This document shows, piece after piece, positions 13,225 through 25,052 of a DNA stretch of 64,000 bases. The stretch covers positions 20,684,501 through 20,748,500 of the forward strand of contig JALMGJ010000008.1 of NCBI GenBank assembly GCA_023362775.1, written 5' to 3'. How positions within the stretch are numbered: the stretch's first letter is position 1; each line of letters begins with the position of its first letter. The position numbers were made by a program, and so were the translations under genes. Under the pieces are notes generated by a model that was given only the letters and a program-made list of their open reading frames with translations, made no database searches and was not told the origin of the DNA. The stretch comes from Charina bottae. Lineage: Eukaryota > Chordata > Lepidosauria > Squamata > Charinaidae.

Positions 13225-14216
13225 TTCAATTACATTTATCAGTGATGTAATGTATTTGAAAATAAATTGTATTTCTGATTTCTCTTTGTACTTGTATATA
13301 AAGAAACTGATTTTTCACATCATCTCAGAATAGACTAAAAAAAAAACCTGCAGACATTTATTAGAGTTGGTTAAACCAATCTATTTAGTTGTGGCCCATA
13401 ATGTACTGCTGACCTAGGCCTTAAACAGGGTGGTTACAGAGTCCCTATGGTTTTTGGTTTTCTATAGATATTATGTAGTCTTCCAGACAGTTATTTTTTG
13501 TATATATGTTTTCTATATATATTGTTTTTCTATTATAATTGTAAGTTGTCCAGAGTCATTAAGGAGTCAGAGGCCTTGAAATTTAATTTAAAAAATAAAT
13601 GAATAAGTAAATAAGAAGTAAAATAATAAGTTTTCTCTGTTCCTAGAACAGCTTTTATTTTTAAGAAAAGAATCCATAAGCTCTATAGGCACTAATTAGT
13701 GTCACATTAAAATGTTGTTTCCTTCAATTTGCCTCTAGCTAAGTCATGCTCCAATGACCCTTTTTGGTCAATTTCGGGTGGTAATTCATGTGACCTTGAT
13801 GGAACAAAAAGCCTGACATTATAATTAATGAAGAGCAACAAATAGCCTGACATTATAATTAATGAAGAAACATTTTTCAAATATTAAATGTTTTAATAAC
13901 TCTTTTATAAATTCTACCAATTTATCTATTTAGAGCAAATTGTATTCTTATCATATGAATGATATATGTCTGTATTATTAAAATAAAGTCACAACAGTTT
14001 TTTGCAAGGCAATCCTTTGCATGTAGGTTCAGAAATAGGTCCCACTGACTTCAGTAGAACTTATTCCCAGCATGTAGTACTATATAAGATTGCATCATAA
14101 AGAGAGAAAATTGGACCTGCTTATTTCCAGTGAACAACTCTTCAGGGTGATGGGCATAAACAGTGGAGAGACATTATTTTGTTTTTAGATTTATGCAATG
14201 AGATTTACCATCTTTA
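13225..14216. other. intergenic with an L2-like tail and a small duplication
   Basis: About 13530-13620 reads GTAAGTTGTCCAGAGTC..., an old L2-type 3' tail. GCCTGACATTATAATTAATG is repeated at 13811 and 13845 (34-bp period). Nothing else recognised. Confidence 0.5.
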
Positions 14217-14224
14217 TATCAGAA

Positions 14225-15860
14225 TAGGCTGACCATACGTCCCGTTTTGAACGGGACTGTCCCGTTATTTCACCATTTCTGGAGCGTCCCGTCGTTATAG
14301 TCAAAATCTTGATTTTGTCCCGTTTTTTAAAAATCTGAGTCAGGAGTAAGCCTGACAGGAGTGGGTCAGCCCCCGCCGCCATGCCAGATTCAGACTCAGT
14401 CGGAGGAAGATGAGCCAACCTCCGGAAGAAGCTGGTATGGTCCGAACCAGAGCTGCCGATTGGAGGCAGCCTGGAACAAGAAGCCCCTCTACCAATCAGC
14501 ACGCTGCTTGGCCAATTGGGTCAAAGCCGCAAATGGCGCGAGATTCCAACCTTAAAAGGCCGAGATCCTGCCTCAGAATCCTGCCCGCAAGACGCTCTAG
14601 GTCTCGCCTCGCAGATGTCAGCGCTGGAGAGGCGGGATGGCGGCCAAGCCAGGCGGTGGGGTGGCGTTCTGCGAGGGGCTCGGCAGCGCTGCATGAGAGG
14701 TGGGGCAGAGACACTGCACCGGCCGCTGTGGGGTCCGCAGGGCTGGGCTGCGTGCGTCTGCTGGGCTGCAGCCTGAAGCGTGTCTGGAGGAGGAGAGTGA
14801 GTCAGGCGCTGTGGCGGAGGAGGGAGAGGAGGGCCCAGTGGAGCCATGGCACTGCCTTTCCTCGTGAGGGGCCCAAGGAGCTGCCTCCCCTGCCCAGCAG
14901 CGGCCCCTCCGCGAGCGCCTTCGCCTGGAACCGTCCCTCTCTCCGCCACCGCCACCACTACCGCTTTCCCAGGAGGCATCACAACTTCATCGCGCTGTGC
15001 TGCTGCCCGCCTCCTGCTCATCGGCGGCGACTCTCCTCCCACCCTCGGCCAAGCCCGAGGGGGTTGGGGCGGCAGTGAGCCTCCGTCCTCTGCAGGAGCC
15101 GGCTGCGCTGGGGGGCTTCAGCCGCACCACGCCACCCCTTGCCACCTGCCGGGCTGCGGGAGCTCCTGGCGGGCGGCAAGGGGCTGAGTGGTGTGGCTGA
15201 AGCCCCCCAGCTCCGCCAGCTCCTGCTTCTCCTGTGCGGCAGCGGCAGCAGCAGCGACTCTCCTCCCTCCCTTGGCCAAGTCTGAGGAGGCTGGGGCAGT
15301 GGTGGGCTTGCGTCCTCAGCAGGAGCCGGCCACGCTGGGGGGCTTCAGCTGCACCATGCCACCCCTTGCCACCCACCAGGCTGCGGGAGCTCCCGCAGCC
15401 TGGCAGGCGGCAAGGGGTGGAGTGGTGTGGCTGAAGTCCCCTAGCTCAGCCAGCTCCTGCTTCTACTGTGTGGTGGTGGCGGCGGCGGCGGCAGCAGCAG
15501 CGACTCTCCTCCCTCCCTCGGCCAAGCCCGAGGGGGATGGGGCAGTGGTGGGCCTCCATCCCCGCCTCTTGTCCCCCGGCCGATGACGGTGCTGTGTGCA
15601 CAGTGTGTGTGCTCCGGCCTTCCCCAAACACACCAGCTCTGCCGCACCATTTACTGCTGGAAGAAAAAAAAAACCTTTAAAAATAAAAAAAAATATTAAA
15701 ATCCGAGCCAATCGGGCTGATGGGGGCGGGGTTTGCAGGTGGGAGCCAATTGCGTGGACTGGGGGGCGGGGTTTGGAGGCCGGCATGGTGGCATAAGACC
15801 CTGTCCCGTTTTGCCATCCCCAAAGTCCCGTTTTCGTCTGAAGGAAATATGGTCAGCCTA
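14225..15860. mobile_element. 1.6-kb TIR transposon (hAT-like) with a GC-rich, repeat-filled core
   Basis: Terminal inverted repeats begin TAGGCTGACCATA at both ends, with CCCGTTTT motifs just inside. TATCAGAA is duplicated exactly at 14217-14224 and 15861-15868, the 8-bp size of hAT elements. The core from about 14380 to 15790 is CpG-rich and contains partial tandem units of about 230-245 bp (GACTCTCCTCCC words at 15029, 15256 and 15502) and inverted words such as GGCTTCAGCC and GGCTGAAGCC. No transposase frame is recognisable, so it is non-autonomous or decayed. Long open frames in the core, up to 222 codons, look like products of GC content. Confidence 0.85.
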
Positions 15861-15954
15861 TATCAGAAAAACTAGACATAGTAAATATGAGGGGCAGAAT
15901 ATATCATATTTATTTCTGTTATTAAACAGTATGGCAGGACTAGATGGGAGGATT

Positions 15955-16140
15955 AGCAAGATGCAGAACCTACCTGATCTTGTCTGATTTCAAAAAGCTA
16001 AATAGGGTCAAATCTGGTTATTCTTGGAAAGGAAAGCAGCAGGAAATACCAAGGGTATAGACTAGACTGGGAAATCAAAAAACATTCAGAAAGAAAGCAG
16101 TGGCAAACTGTGTCTGTATTATTGCCAAGAAAACTACACA
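15955..16140 (+). repeat. 5S-rRNA-derived SINE
   Basis: The head CCTACCTGATCTTGTCTGAT, then AAGCTAAATAGGGTCAAATCTGG and GGAAATACCAAGGGT, follow the internal-promoter half of 5S rRNA with scattered changes. The tail has GCAGTGGCAAACTG and GCCAAGAAAACTACA, as in 5S-type squamate SINEs. It is not a functional 5S gene. Confidence 0.8.
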
Positions 16141-16499
16141 GACATAGCCACGAAGTTATAGAAGTTCAGTTAACTAGAAGAAGGCTTTATTTTCACAGCA
16201 ACAGTGTCCTGAACTTTTTAACTGTCATAAAGTTAAAGAATGTAATAGTGTTACAGTATATGCAATTTTAACTTAATTTACTCCCAGACAGGGCAAAATG
16301 GTCAAGTCTGCACTGCAGAATCTATAGATGTACTGAGCAATCTAAAAACAAGACAAAAGCTCTATGATCATTCCTTGTGTATTTTAATGGCTAGGAAAGG
16401 TACAAATAAAGGCAAAAGTGAGAAAGATAGTATAAAACATAAGGAAAGAATCCAATAAAACTAAATATTCCTAAAAGTTATTTTCTATTCATTGTCACT

Positions 16500-16835
16500 C
16501 AGTCACTTTCATATTCACATCATTACTGTGAAGCAGAACAGAACAAATGACCTTATGCATGAACTATCCCATGGATGCATATGGACTTTTCTTTTGCCAT
16601 CTGAGCTATAGATTTTATAAGCCTCTGGGTAGCCACTTCTTGGAATCTTCTTGACAGAGTCTCCATGTTTCGGTACATAATATTTATGCTGTGCCTTTTT
16701 CCTTCTGATTAGTTCTGTTTGTTTATCCATAGAAAAGTCTACATATTTTCCTGGAACCTGGTGTTTAATTCAATAAGCTTTGTATAGCTTCTTTTCTTCA
16801 GTCACCTTGCCATTCTGGGTTTTTCTTATGAAGTA
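16500..16835 (-). pseudogene. possible processed pseudogene fragment, parent not recognised
   Basis: The minus strand carries a protein-like reading through one stop: RYFIRKTQNGKVTEEKKLY, then after the stop VPGKYVDFSMDKQTELIRRK and KKIPRSGYPEAYKIYSSDG. The lysine-rich, low-repeat composition looks more like decayed coding sequence than chance. I cannot name the parent. It ends against an (AAT)n run on the upstream side. Confidence 0.35.
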
Positions 16836-16838
16836 TCT

Positions 16839-16839
16839 A

Positions 16840-16888
<49 letters not shown>
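16839..16888. repeat. (AAT)n microsatellite
   Basis: About sixteen exact AAT units. Confidence 0.95.
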
Positions 16889-17349
16889 TATCCTGACTTT
16901 GTGTCAGTACAATGCATATGGGAAAGATAATCTCTGCATTTTAGGTCCTAGTTAGCTTGCATAATACAGTCCTGGTACAATACAGAAAATTGGTAGTTGG
17001 CTGTAGTTGTAGTCTAGCCAAAATGTGCCAAAACTGAATGGTACTTTATACTGTTAGGGCATCTTGCAAGTGGCACTAGTTACTAAGGCTAGCAAACTAG
17101 TTTACATCTTCTTTATCTTACCAAAGAATGTTATGAGAAAGCCTTGATTGACCAAAGCCATGATGAGTGATGGAGGTCAAGTCTCTTCTGGTGACAACAT
17201 ATTCTGGTGTATGGAAGACTGACACTTAGAATGTAAGAAGAGTAGTAATAAAAAGTATGAATTAACAAATGAAATAAAATCAAGACAAACAACTGTTAGA
17301 ATTAACCAAGAAATAAAAATACTATTTACTTTTAATAATTACATGTTAA
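16889..17349. other. intergenic, nothing recognised
   Basis: No gene or repeat family seen. Confidence 0.5.
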
Positions 17350-17597
17350 TCTATTTATTTGTTTATTTATTTAATTTTTATCCCACCTTTATTATTTTTA
17401 TAAATAACTCAAGGCAGCGAACATACCTAATACTCCTTCCTCCTCCTATTTTCCCCACAACAACAACCCTGTGAGGTGAGTTGGGGTGAGAAAGAGTGAC
17501 TGGCCCAAGGTCACCCAGACAGCTTTCATGCCTAAGGCGGGACTAGAACTCTCAGTCTCCTGGTTTCTAGCCCATTGCCTTAACCACTAGACAGGGC
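17350..17597 (-). repeat. tRNA-derived SINE, family A
   Basis: The minus strand matches the SINE at 3441-4018, with CTAGTGGTTAAGGC A box, TTCTAGTCCCGCCTTAGGC B box, CCCAACTCACCTCACAGGG body and an AAAAATTAAATAAATAAAC tail. The first bases of the head are altered. Confidence 0.88.
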
Positions 17598-19592
17598 TTC
17601 TTAAACTTTCTGGTACTGCAACTGCTCACCAGGGTTTGTGCTGGCAGAGCAAAGATAAAAGTCTGGAGGAAATTTTGGCAGAGCTCCAACTGTGCTTGTG
17701 TAGGGTTGATCACCCTCTAAGTTGCTTGTGACCCCTGTGTTTTTGCAAACACAGGCTTAGAGTTTTGTGAAAACCTAGCTAATTGCATGGTTAAAAGCAT
17801 GACTTACAATGAAACGTGAATCCAGCCACTATAAAAGTCTTACGTGGGACACGGAGGGAATGTCATACTCATAATGTTTAAATATTAATCCTATGCTAAC
17901 ACCATGCTATTTGTATTTAATACAAAAATATACTTCTTTGTGTTCAAGAAATGTAGAAAAGTCATCATCCCTATGAAGATCTTTTCTAAAATACAATGTT
18001 TTGCTTGCAAAGTATACTCATACAATAAATGGTAAGATAATGCTTCTCATTTGTTTAGGAAAATTAACTCCAATAGTGATTTGAGGAAATTAATTGGTTG
18101 AAGGGAGCAATATTCTGGAGCAGATAAACAGCTTTGCATTATGGTGTTCTGATTTCACCTCTGCCTTGTCTTTTGGTTTTGAGTAAAATCTTGTCAACTG
18201 ACCTCACCAGTTTGTCTTTACTTGAAACAGATCTTTTTTACTGGCCACACATATCACAATAGCCATTTCATGAATGGCCATCCCCCATTGTCCTCATTCT
18301 ATGATCGTGCCCATATACTTTCTCAAAAATACAAATATGGTCTCCAGCCCCCAAAAGTTGGGATTTCATTTGATAATTCTGCCGTCTTCTGAAGTTTCCA
18401 TTTCCATCAGCGCTTCTTGCCTTTAGCTGCTGCCACATAAATGCCTTGCAGTTAGAAGTAGACAAAATAGAGTTATGAAGACAAAAATGGTTGAAGCCTG
18501 GCAACACCGCACTAGAGCTAATATCCCATATAATAGAGACTGATTTACATTTTAAAGCATGTTAAATACATTACAGCTAATTCTTTTTGATTTTAGTAAC
18601 ATTCTATTTCACAGGATAAATGTAAAAGGGTTTACGCATATGCACCACTGCTGCTCAGAGAACGAGGCCAAATTTCTCCTGGTCCATGACATGCTCAGAA
18701 GAGGAGTTAATGTCATACACGTGTGCTCCTGGTAAAAGGGCAACCATCCCTGGCTGAGAAATTAACACCCCCTTAAGTTTATCCCCTTTTTCTCAGCTTT
18801 CAACAGATAAATTAAAACCAGCATTAAGCAAGTGGAGTTCAACTTCGTATGCGATATCCAATCATAATTTCACAAACACAATAGAGTAAAACAGCCTCAG
18901 GCAGTAACAACTGAACCATAACAAGTAACATTCTGTTTCCCATCCAGCAGCCCTGATTAATCTCCTTAGCCTCCTGCTGAGGATTCTCCATTTCTTCCAC
19001 TAGGGAATAATGTTGGTAAAAGCTAAAATGGGATATTACATTCTTTTTCATCTTGAATTGGAACACAGGCAAACTCCACCTGATAGCAAACATCAGTGAG
19101 GAGTATTACATGTGCATCTGTTACTAGGAGAACTGTTCCTTTACCCAGTTGTTAACTAAACTGTAATTGCATTAAATCTGAACTCTCCACTCATTTCAGT
19201 TATTGTAAACCTAGATAAGGAATATATTGTTTTGTTTTGCTTTTTAAAAACACTATTTCTGCCATTTAACATTACTTTCAACAATCTTTTAATTTTTAGG
19301 AATTGTGGCAAGATGGCTAGGAAGCCATTTAAGGATTTCAGTGCTTTTGTTTACATTTCTTTCTCTTTTTTTCCAATCTATCTTTCCTTGGATAATTTCT
19401 CATCACAGCAATTGCTGAGATTTTTTTTTTTCAAACCACAAAAGAAATGCCTACAAATACCTGCACTGTGAAACATGGGCAGGAGGTGTTGGTAATTTAT
19501 TTTACTTTTGTATAGTGTGGGAATGATAAGATTTTTCATACTCCATGACCCAAAGTAGCTCAACTAACTGGCTTTGCAACAACCACCTGATT
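17598..19592. other. intergenic, nothing recognised
   Basis: Short frames only. No splice-bounded exon or repeat family recognised. Confidence 0.5.
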
Positions 19593-19606
19593 TTGCAAAA
19601 AAAAAA

Positions 19607-19938
19607 AAAAAGGTAAAGGTTCCCCCCGCATATTTGTGCAGTCGTGTCCGACTCTAGGGGCCGGTGCTCATCTCCGTTTGTTAGCCGAAGAGCCAGCGTT
19701 GTCCAAAGACGCTTCCACGGTCATGTGGCCGCATGACGCGTGAGGAACGCTGTTACCTACCCACCGAAGTGGTACCTATTCATCTACTTGCATTTGCATG
19801 CTTTCGAATTGCTAGGTTGGCAAGAGCTGGAGCTAGTGCGGGAGCTCACTCCGCACGCAGGGCTAGGGATTCGAACCTCCGAACTTGCAATCTTCCGATC
19901 GACAAGCCTGGCATCTTACCCGCTGAGCCACCACGCCT
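19607..19938 (-). repeat. Sauria-type SINE with TTTTGCAAA target duplication
   Basis: Very similar to the copy at 5747-6085. The BovB-type tail reads AGAGTCGGACACGACTGCAC. TTTTGCAAA lies on both outer sides, around 19592-19600 and 19943-19951. Confidence 0.92.
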
Positions 19939-19951
19939 TTTTTTTTGCAAA

Positions 19952-21008
19952 GATAAGAGCAAAATTTAGCTATTGCTTTGAAATCAGATTATTTTGCCAG
20001 AGAATTTATGGAGTAGAAAGAGAGATGGAACATCTTTCCCTGGGCTGTTTCTAAGCAGGAAGATTGGAAAAATGAAGGGTCTCCCATTCCAGTCTTTTCT
20101 CCTTTTTTAAAATTACCTAGATATTGGGAGAGCAATTATGGCAAAAATGATCCAGAAGAAAGAAGGGGCTGTTTCTATTTTCTTTCTGTTCTTTGGGCAG
20201 ACTTTTTCAAAAGCTTACCACCATGACAACAGGTTTTAGGAATACTCCAACAAGTATTGGTGGTAAAAGCTTACCACCATGACAACAGGTTTTAGGAATA
20301 CTCCAACAATTACCACTTTGTTCATCGCAATACACTGCAAAGGTCATCAAGATAGTTGTAGTGGAATTACAGGAAAAAAAACTTCCTGTTTGTGCCACTG
20401 CCACTGTGACTCTTCAGATTGGAAATTGTTCCAGTAATCTTTCTTAATATCTGTAAAGCACTTTCAGTTGCTTGACCTGTTTTCATCTATTGTACATTGC
20501 ATTAAATCAACCAAGTATGATTAAGTCAGTGGTATTAGTCCCCATTTTGCAGGTAGAGTACCTAAGATTTAGAAACAACACATTTTTAAACACCATAGAG
20601 GAACTTCCTAATCCATAGAAAGTTCTTCAGTCATCACTCAGTCTTTCTACCTGTACACTATAGCAAATTGGAGAATCAGTTTTTTTGTGCTTGTTTTTAA
20701 AGAAACGTTACAAACTTTTTTTAAAAAAAGAAAACAAAAGAAAATTCATTTACTTAACAACATAAATGTGTTTCTAATTCAGGCTCACACAAACATTCAC
20801 TATATCTTTACTTAGAAATAGGGACATAACCTCCAAGAGTGATCCAAAAATTACTTCAAGCCATCAGAATCAGAAAACATACCAGCCACATTTTCAAAAA
20901 GATTAGCACAGCTGAGCTGCTATGTGCAGCCAAAGACATATTTGAGGACATGTTTTTACTTTAAATAAAAGAAAAAGGAAAAACAAATATTTCAGTTACC
21001 AGTCAAAA
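19952..21008. other. intergenic with a 56-bp tandem duplication
   Basis: AAGCTTACCACCATGACAAC begins at 20211 and again at 20267, and about 45 bases match between the two units. Nothing else recognised. Confidence 0.6.
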
Positions 21009-21010
21009 TA

Positions 21011-21187
21011 CTGAAGCGGCCAAAAGTATTGGTACCCTTCCACTTATCCCAAAGAATCCCAACTTAGCTGCAAGTGTCTGCTCTATGGACTATGGAATAA
21101 GGAATGGTAGATGCCATTTACTTGTGTCATTTTCAGCTTATTTTACTGGGAAAAATGGAGGGGTACCAATAATTTTGGCTGCATCTG
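21011..21187. mobile_element. Tc1/mariner-type MITE with TA duplication
   Basis: The ends CTGAAGCGGCCAAAAGTATT and, on the other strand, CAGATGCAGCCAAAATTATT share 22 of the first 27 bases. GGTACCC lies inside both. TA flanks each side (21009-21010, 21188-21189). The 177-bp length leaves no room for transposase. Confidence 0.85.
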
Positions 21188-21189
21188 TA

Positions 21190-22119
21190 TATCACAATTA
21201 CCTGAAAATGCTTATTTTGTCTTCTTTCTCAAGAACGAAAATTATATAATTCTCAGAGATCTTTCTTTGAAAGTGCTAAAAAAAACTTACCTGGTTTCTT
21301 TCTGAACTGCAGACAGCATTAAGAGTGAACTCATATATATTGTGTACATATGTGCTTACATGAAAAGCAGTAACAGGGTAATCAAGTAGCTGGAAATGGA
21401 ACGATAGCATTATAGAATTCACAAATAGTTGTATTGTCTATATAATCTTAAACTTTTTCATTCCACTCATTGATTTAATTAAAGTAATAAAGAGAATGAG
21501 AGCCCATTAAAATTTCTTGTACTTGCTAAGTGTAAAATAAATATTTCTGGTGCATCATCTTCTCACTGACTCATACGTACCTACAGTGTAATAGCAGTTG
21601 CTAATTTCTTCAAAATCCAATTTTTTTTTTGTAAAGAACATACTACAGTGTGTTATGCTACTACCATCTACTGGGCAATTTTTAATAAACTCTCCTCTCC
21701 TTTTGCCTAAAAATTATCTACCCAAAGCCATAATTTTCAAAACTGAAAGCAAAAAATTCCCAATCTTAGCTACAGTTAGGTATTCAGAACAAAGCCCAAC
21801 ATTTCTTAGATATAGGACCAATTTCTGCACATTCTATTTCAGGTAAAGTAGAAACTTCAATTCATAACAGGGAAATGTGGCTAATATTCAGTAAATGTTA
21901 TGATACATACTGTATAACAATAAAGTTATGAAATACTTCTAGAAAAATTAAATTTATAAAACAGCAGAAAGCCTAATTTAATTATATAAACTCCATAAAA
22001 GAGGAAAATTACAAAATTCAAGAAAGAGAAACACAGAGGTTAGGGACTTTTGATGAATGAAAACAAGCTTTTCATAACTGGTATACAGCAGGTTGGATAG
22101 ACATGGCTAATGGGTAGAA
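21190..22119. other. intergenic, nothing recognised
   Basis: AT-rich DNA. No gene or repeat family recognised. Confidence 0.5.
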
Positions 22120-22700
22120 TATTCAGAAGGAGAGGCAGGAAAACCTGAACTTATTTTCAAATAAGTATAGTGTACAAAACCGGCTCCATATTGCAGGGGT
22201 TCAACTTTAGTCTGTTTTGATCCATCGAGACTCCCAAAGCTTCCATACAAGAAGATGAGTGCAGCAGCAGCTCTGGCCAAGCCTGAGATAGTGACAGATA
22301 AATGGGTATCATGCACATATTGATGCTACTGCACCTGAATGATTGCCTCTGACAGATGTATCATAACTGTATTAAAGAGCAAAGCAGAGATAAACAAACC
22401 CTGCAGCATCCTAGGCTGAAGCAGCCACTGAGCCAGTCTCCCTCATAGTGGTTGTACATTCCCCATGCACCTCTCAATAAGGTGCAATTCCCCAAAAAGG
22501 AGATTGGAAACTGGGTGATAGTTGTCAAGTATAGCTAGATCCAGGAGGATTTCTTAACAGGGGAGAGAATCACAATCTCAGGATGATGGCATAATCTCTT
22601 CTCAAAGGGAGGAATTAACAAATTAGAGAAAGCATGCAAAACATGGCTTCTGGAATTCTTTCCAACCCCTTAATAATAGCTCAGCACATGATTGGGAAAG
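22120..22700 (-). repeat. old L2-clade LINE fragment
   Basis: Words such as AACCCTGCAG, GGAGATTGGAAACTGGGTGA and GGAGGATTTCTTAACAGGGG occur in the same order as in the younger minus-strand L2 at 7480-7920. The frame is destroyed. Confidence 0.6.
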
Positions 22701-22839
22701 AAGATGGAGAGGGGCTTAGAATGGAGGAACTGAGATGGATATTCCTGGTGGTTGTAGATGTCCATTTAAAATGGTAAGAGATGGCTTAGTTTTCTGTTGT
22801 TTTTTGTGTTTTTACATGAAATCTACAACCAGTTTGCAG

Positions 22840-23220
22840 ATGACAGACGTTCCTTGAAATTTGCTTGCTAGGACAGAAGTGCCAGAACAAATTGTGTGTG
22901 ATAATGGTCTGCTTTTTCTTCAGAGGACTTTAGGTGTATTGTGCAATGCACATACACATCAGATCTGGGCATACTACTTAGCCACTAATAGGTCAGCAGG
23001 AAGATTGTGCAAACACTGAAGAAGCTCTGAAGATCATGGTTAGTAAAAATGGAAATTTGCCACAAAAGCTGGCCTGATCTTTCTTAACATATCACAATGC
23101 TTCATATGCCACTATAGGTCAGTCACCCACAACATTGTTTATGGGAAGATATATACTCTCTCATTTGGACCTATTGAAACCAGACCTGTGCATGTGTGTT
23201 AAAAATCAACAAATTAGCCA
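22840..23220 (+). mobile_element. Ty3/gypsy-type integrase fossil
   Basis: Broken plus-strand readings resemble the integrase catalytic domain: LPEQIV.DNG near 22880-22930, a TNRSAGR segment near 22990 that corresponds to the TNG.AER motif, and SFGPIETRPV-type residues near 23170. Several stops and shifts show it is dead. An endogenous retrovirus integrase cannot be fully excluded, but the spacing suits gypsy elements. Confidence 0.65.
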
Positions 23221-23224
23221 AGGA

Positions 23225-23659
23225 TCTATGAATGGCTTTGGTGTTATTCAACTGCTGGCATCCAGAAATTGTCCATAAACAGACACGTCCTGTCATATAT
23301 GGTACAGGTGACATTTAATAAAGGGGCCAATGGCACATTAGCCATATATAGAACTCAGATATGATTCCAGCATGGGCTGCCAAGGCAAAATTAAACTTGC
23401 ACCTTCTTTTATGCCTTAGAAACAACAGGAACAGCATGAATACTCCAAAAAGCAACTTGATGAACATTCATGTTCAGCTGAGATGTCATAGCCAGTCATT
23501 GATCTGGACTTAACAAATTGTAAGGGCAGTATGCAGGAGGCAGACAAAAATTACTTGGGGAAAAAGTGCAAGCTACATGAAGGACTTCATTGTAATTTAA
23601 AGTCTGTGTTCCTTTATTGAGGTGGGTGGCAGACATATGGTACATACATACATACATAT
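23225..23659. other. intergenic, possibly more of the gypsy relic
   Basis: No clear family match. It may be further decayed sequence from the integrase-bearing element just upstream. Confidence 0.4.
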
Positions 23660-23883
23660 ATGTGGAGAGCCAGTTTGGTGTACTGATTAAGGCATCAGGC
23701 TGGAAACCAGGAGACTGTGGGTTCTAGTACCACCTTAGGCACAAAGCCAGCTGGGTGACCTTGGGCCAGTCACTCTCCCTCAGCCCTAGGAAGGAGACAA
23801 TGGCAAACCACTTCTGAAAAACCTTGCGAAGAAAACTGCAGGGACTTGTCCAGGCAGTCTCCAAGACTCAGCCACGACTGAAC
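23660..23883 (+). repeat. tRNA-derived SINE, family A2 (BovB-type tail)
   Basis: The head GAGAGCCAGTTTGGTGTACT and the B box are as in family A. After CAGTCACTCTCCCTCAGCCC it differs: GCAAACCACTTCTG, GCAGGGACTTG and a CAGCCACGACTGAAC end that resembles the BovB 3' end. Confidence 0.85.

Positions 23884-23968
<85 letters not shown>
23884..23968. repeat. (TA)n(TG)n microsatellite
   Basis: About 23 TA units pass directly into about 20 TG units at the tail of the SINE. Confidence 0.97.
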
Positions 23969-23972
<4 letters not shown>

Positions 23973-24097
23973 GTAGATTGTATCAGCAGTTCTCTTTCCC
24001 ATTATATAGCATATGATTAATACATGACAGAAGAGAAAGCAAATAAATACACATAGTCCATACAATTATATGTAAACTTCTGTAGGGATACAGAATA

Positions 24098-24345
24098 GTC
24101 TCATAACTGGATGTCCAGTTCAGCTAACCAAGCGATCGCTTCCGGTGTTACTTCGTGCAGATCTTCTAAGGAGCCAGGGAACGCACGTCGTGGGCAGTCT
24201 TGCACAATGTGTTTAATAGTTTGCATTTTGGCACCACAATCGCAGCAAGGAGAATCCTTCCAGCCCCATTGATACAGAGCAGAGGCACTCCTACCAGTAT
24301 CCCATCTGATTCTATTCAATTTCCCATTCACAAATTATGTTGAAT
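24098..24345 (-). mobile_element. non-LTR retrotransposon C-terminal fragment
   Basis: The 76-codon frame reads CCDCGAKMQTIKHIVQDCPR, a CxC...H...C knuckle like those at the ends of several LINE polyproteins, followed by EAIAWLAELDIQL. No reverse transcriptase precedes it. The clade is uncertain. Confidence 0.6.
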
Positions 24346-25043
24346 CTGCTGTATTGTATTATATAGTGATTTAAACAATTAGTGTGTCTGTCATATATAA
24401 TAAAAAGGTCTGAATTGAGAGTCAGCCTGGTATGAGGCTCTCCTTGAATTTATGTATATAAGACCAATAAATACACTATACTCATCAACAATTTTTTAGA
24501 AGAGTAAATTCTTATTCTATGTAATTTATCGCTGGGCTAGTTCCTTGGGTGCAATAAAACAATTGGAAATTCATTCAAGCCTATCATGGAAGAATATATT
24601 ACCCAAATAAATAACATAAAATACAGTACATAGTGCAATCAACTCCCAGACCTTAGAATCTTAAATAGCTCTAAAATATGCCGAAAGCCAATCCTTGATC
24701 AAGGCCAAGCCTATATATTTCCTTAGTAATTGGCTGTATCTCTTTGTTTATGTTAAATTTATTTCCACAGGCTTAAATGTCTCCAAGATCCTTGAATGGA
24801 AAACTCCCATTAATCTTTCCATATGCAAACTGAAGGGAAAAGAAAACATTTGAAAATTTAACTTTTCAACACATTTGGGAACAAGGTAAAGAATAAACCT
24901 CTTACTGTATTTTACAATAAAAAACATTTGTCAAGCATATCCCTCAATCTCATATTAATCCTGTGATACTGTTTACCATGATAGAATACATTTCATGCCT
25001 TTGCTCATTTTCTTAAAAAAAATCTAATCAGCATAGAATAATT
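24346..25043. other. intergenic, nothing recognised
   Basis: AT-rich DNA with no recognised feature. Confidence 0.5.
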
Positions 25044-25052
25044 ATTCATTAA

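Noticed and set aside
14410..15078. 222-codon open frame, plus several overlapping long frames on both strands
   Set aside because: It lies in the CpG-rich core of a TIR element. High GC removes stops in all frames, and the reading has no domain, no splice sites and low-complexity Arg/Pro/Ala composition.
15955..16060. 5S rRNA gene
   Set aside because: Only part of the 5S sequence is present, with many changes, and it is fused to a SINE tail.
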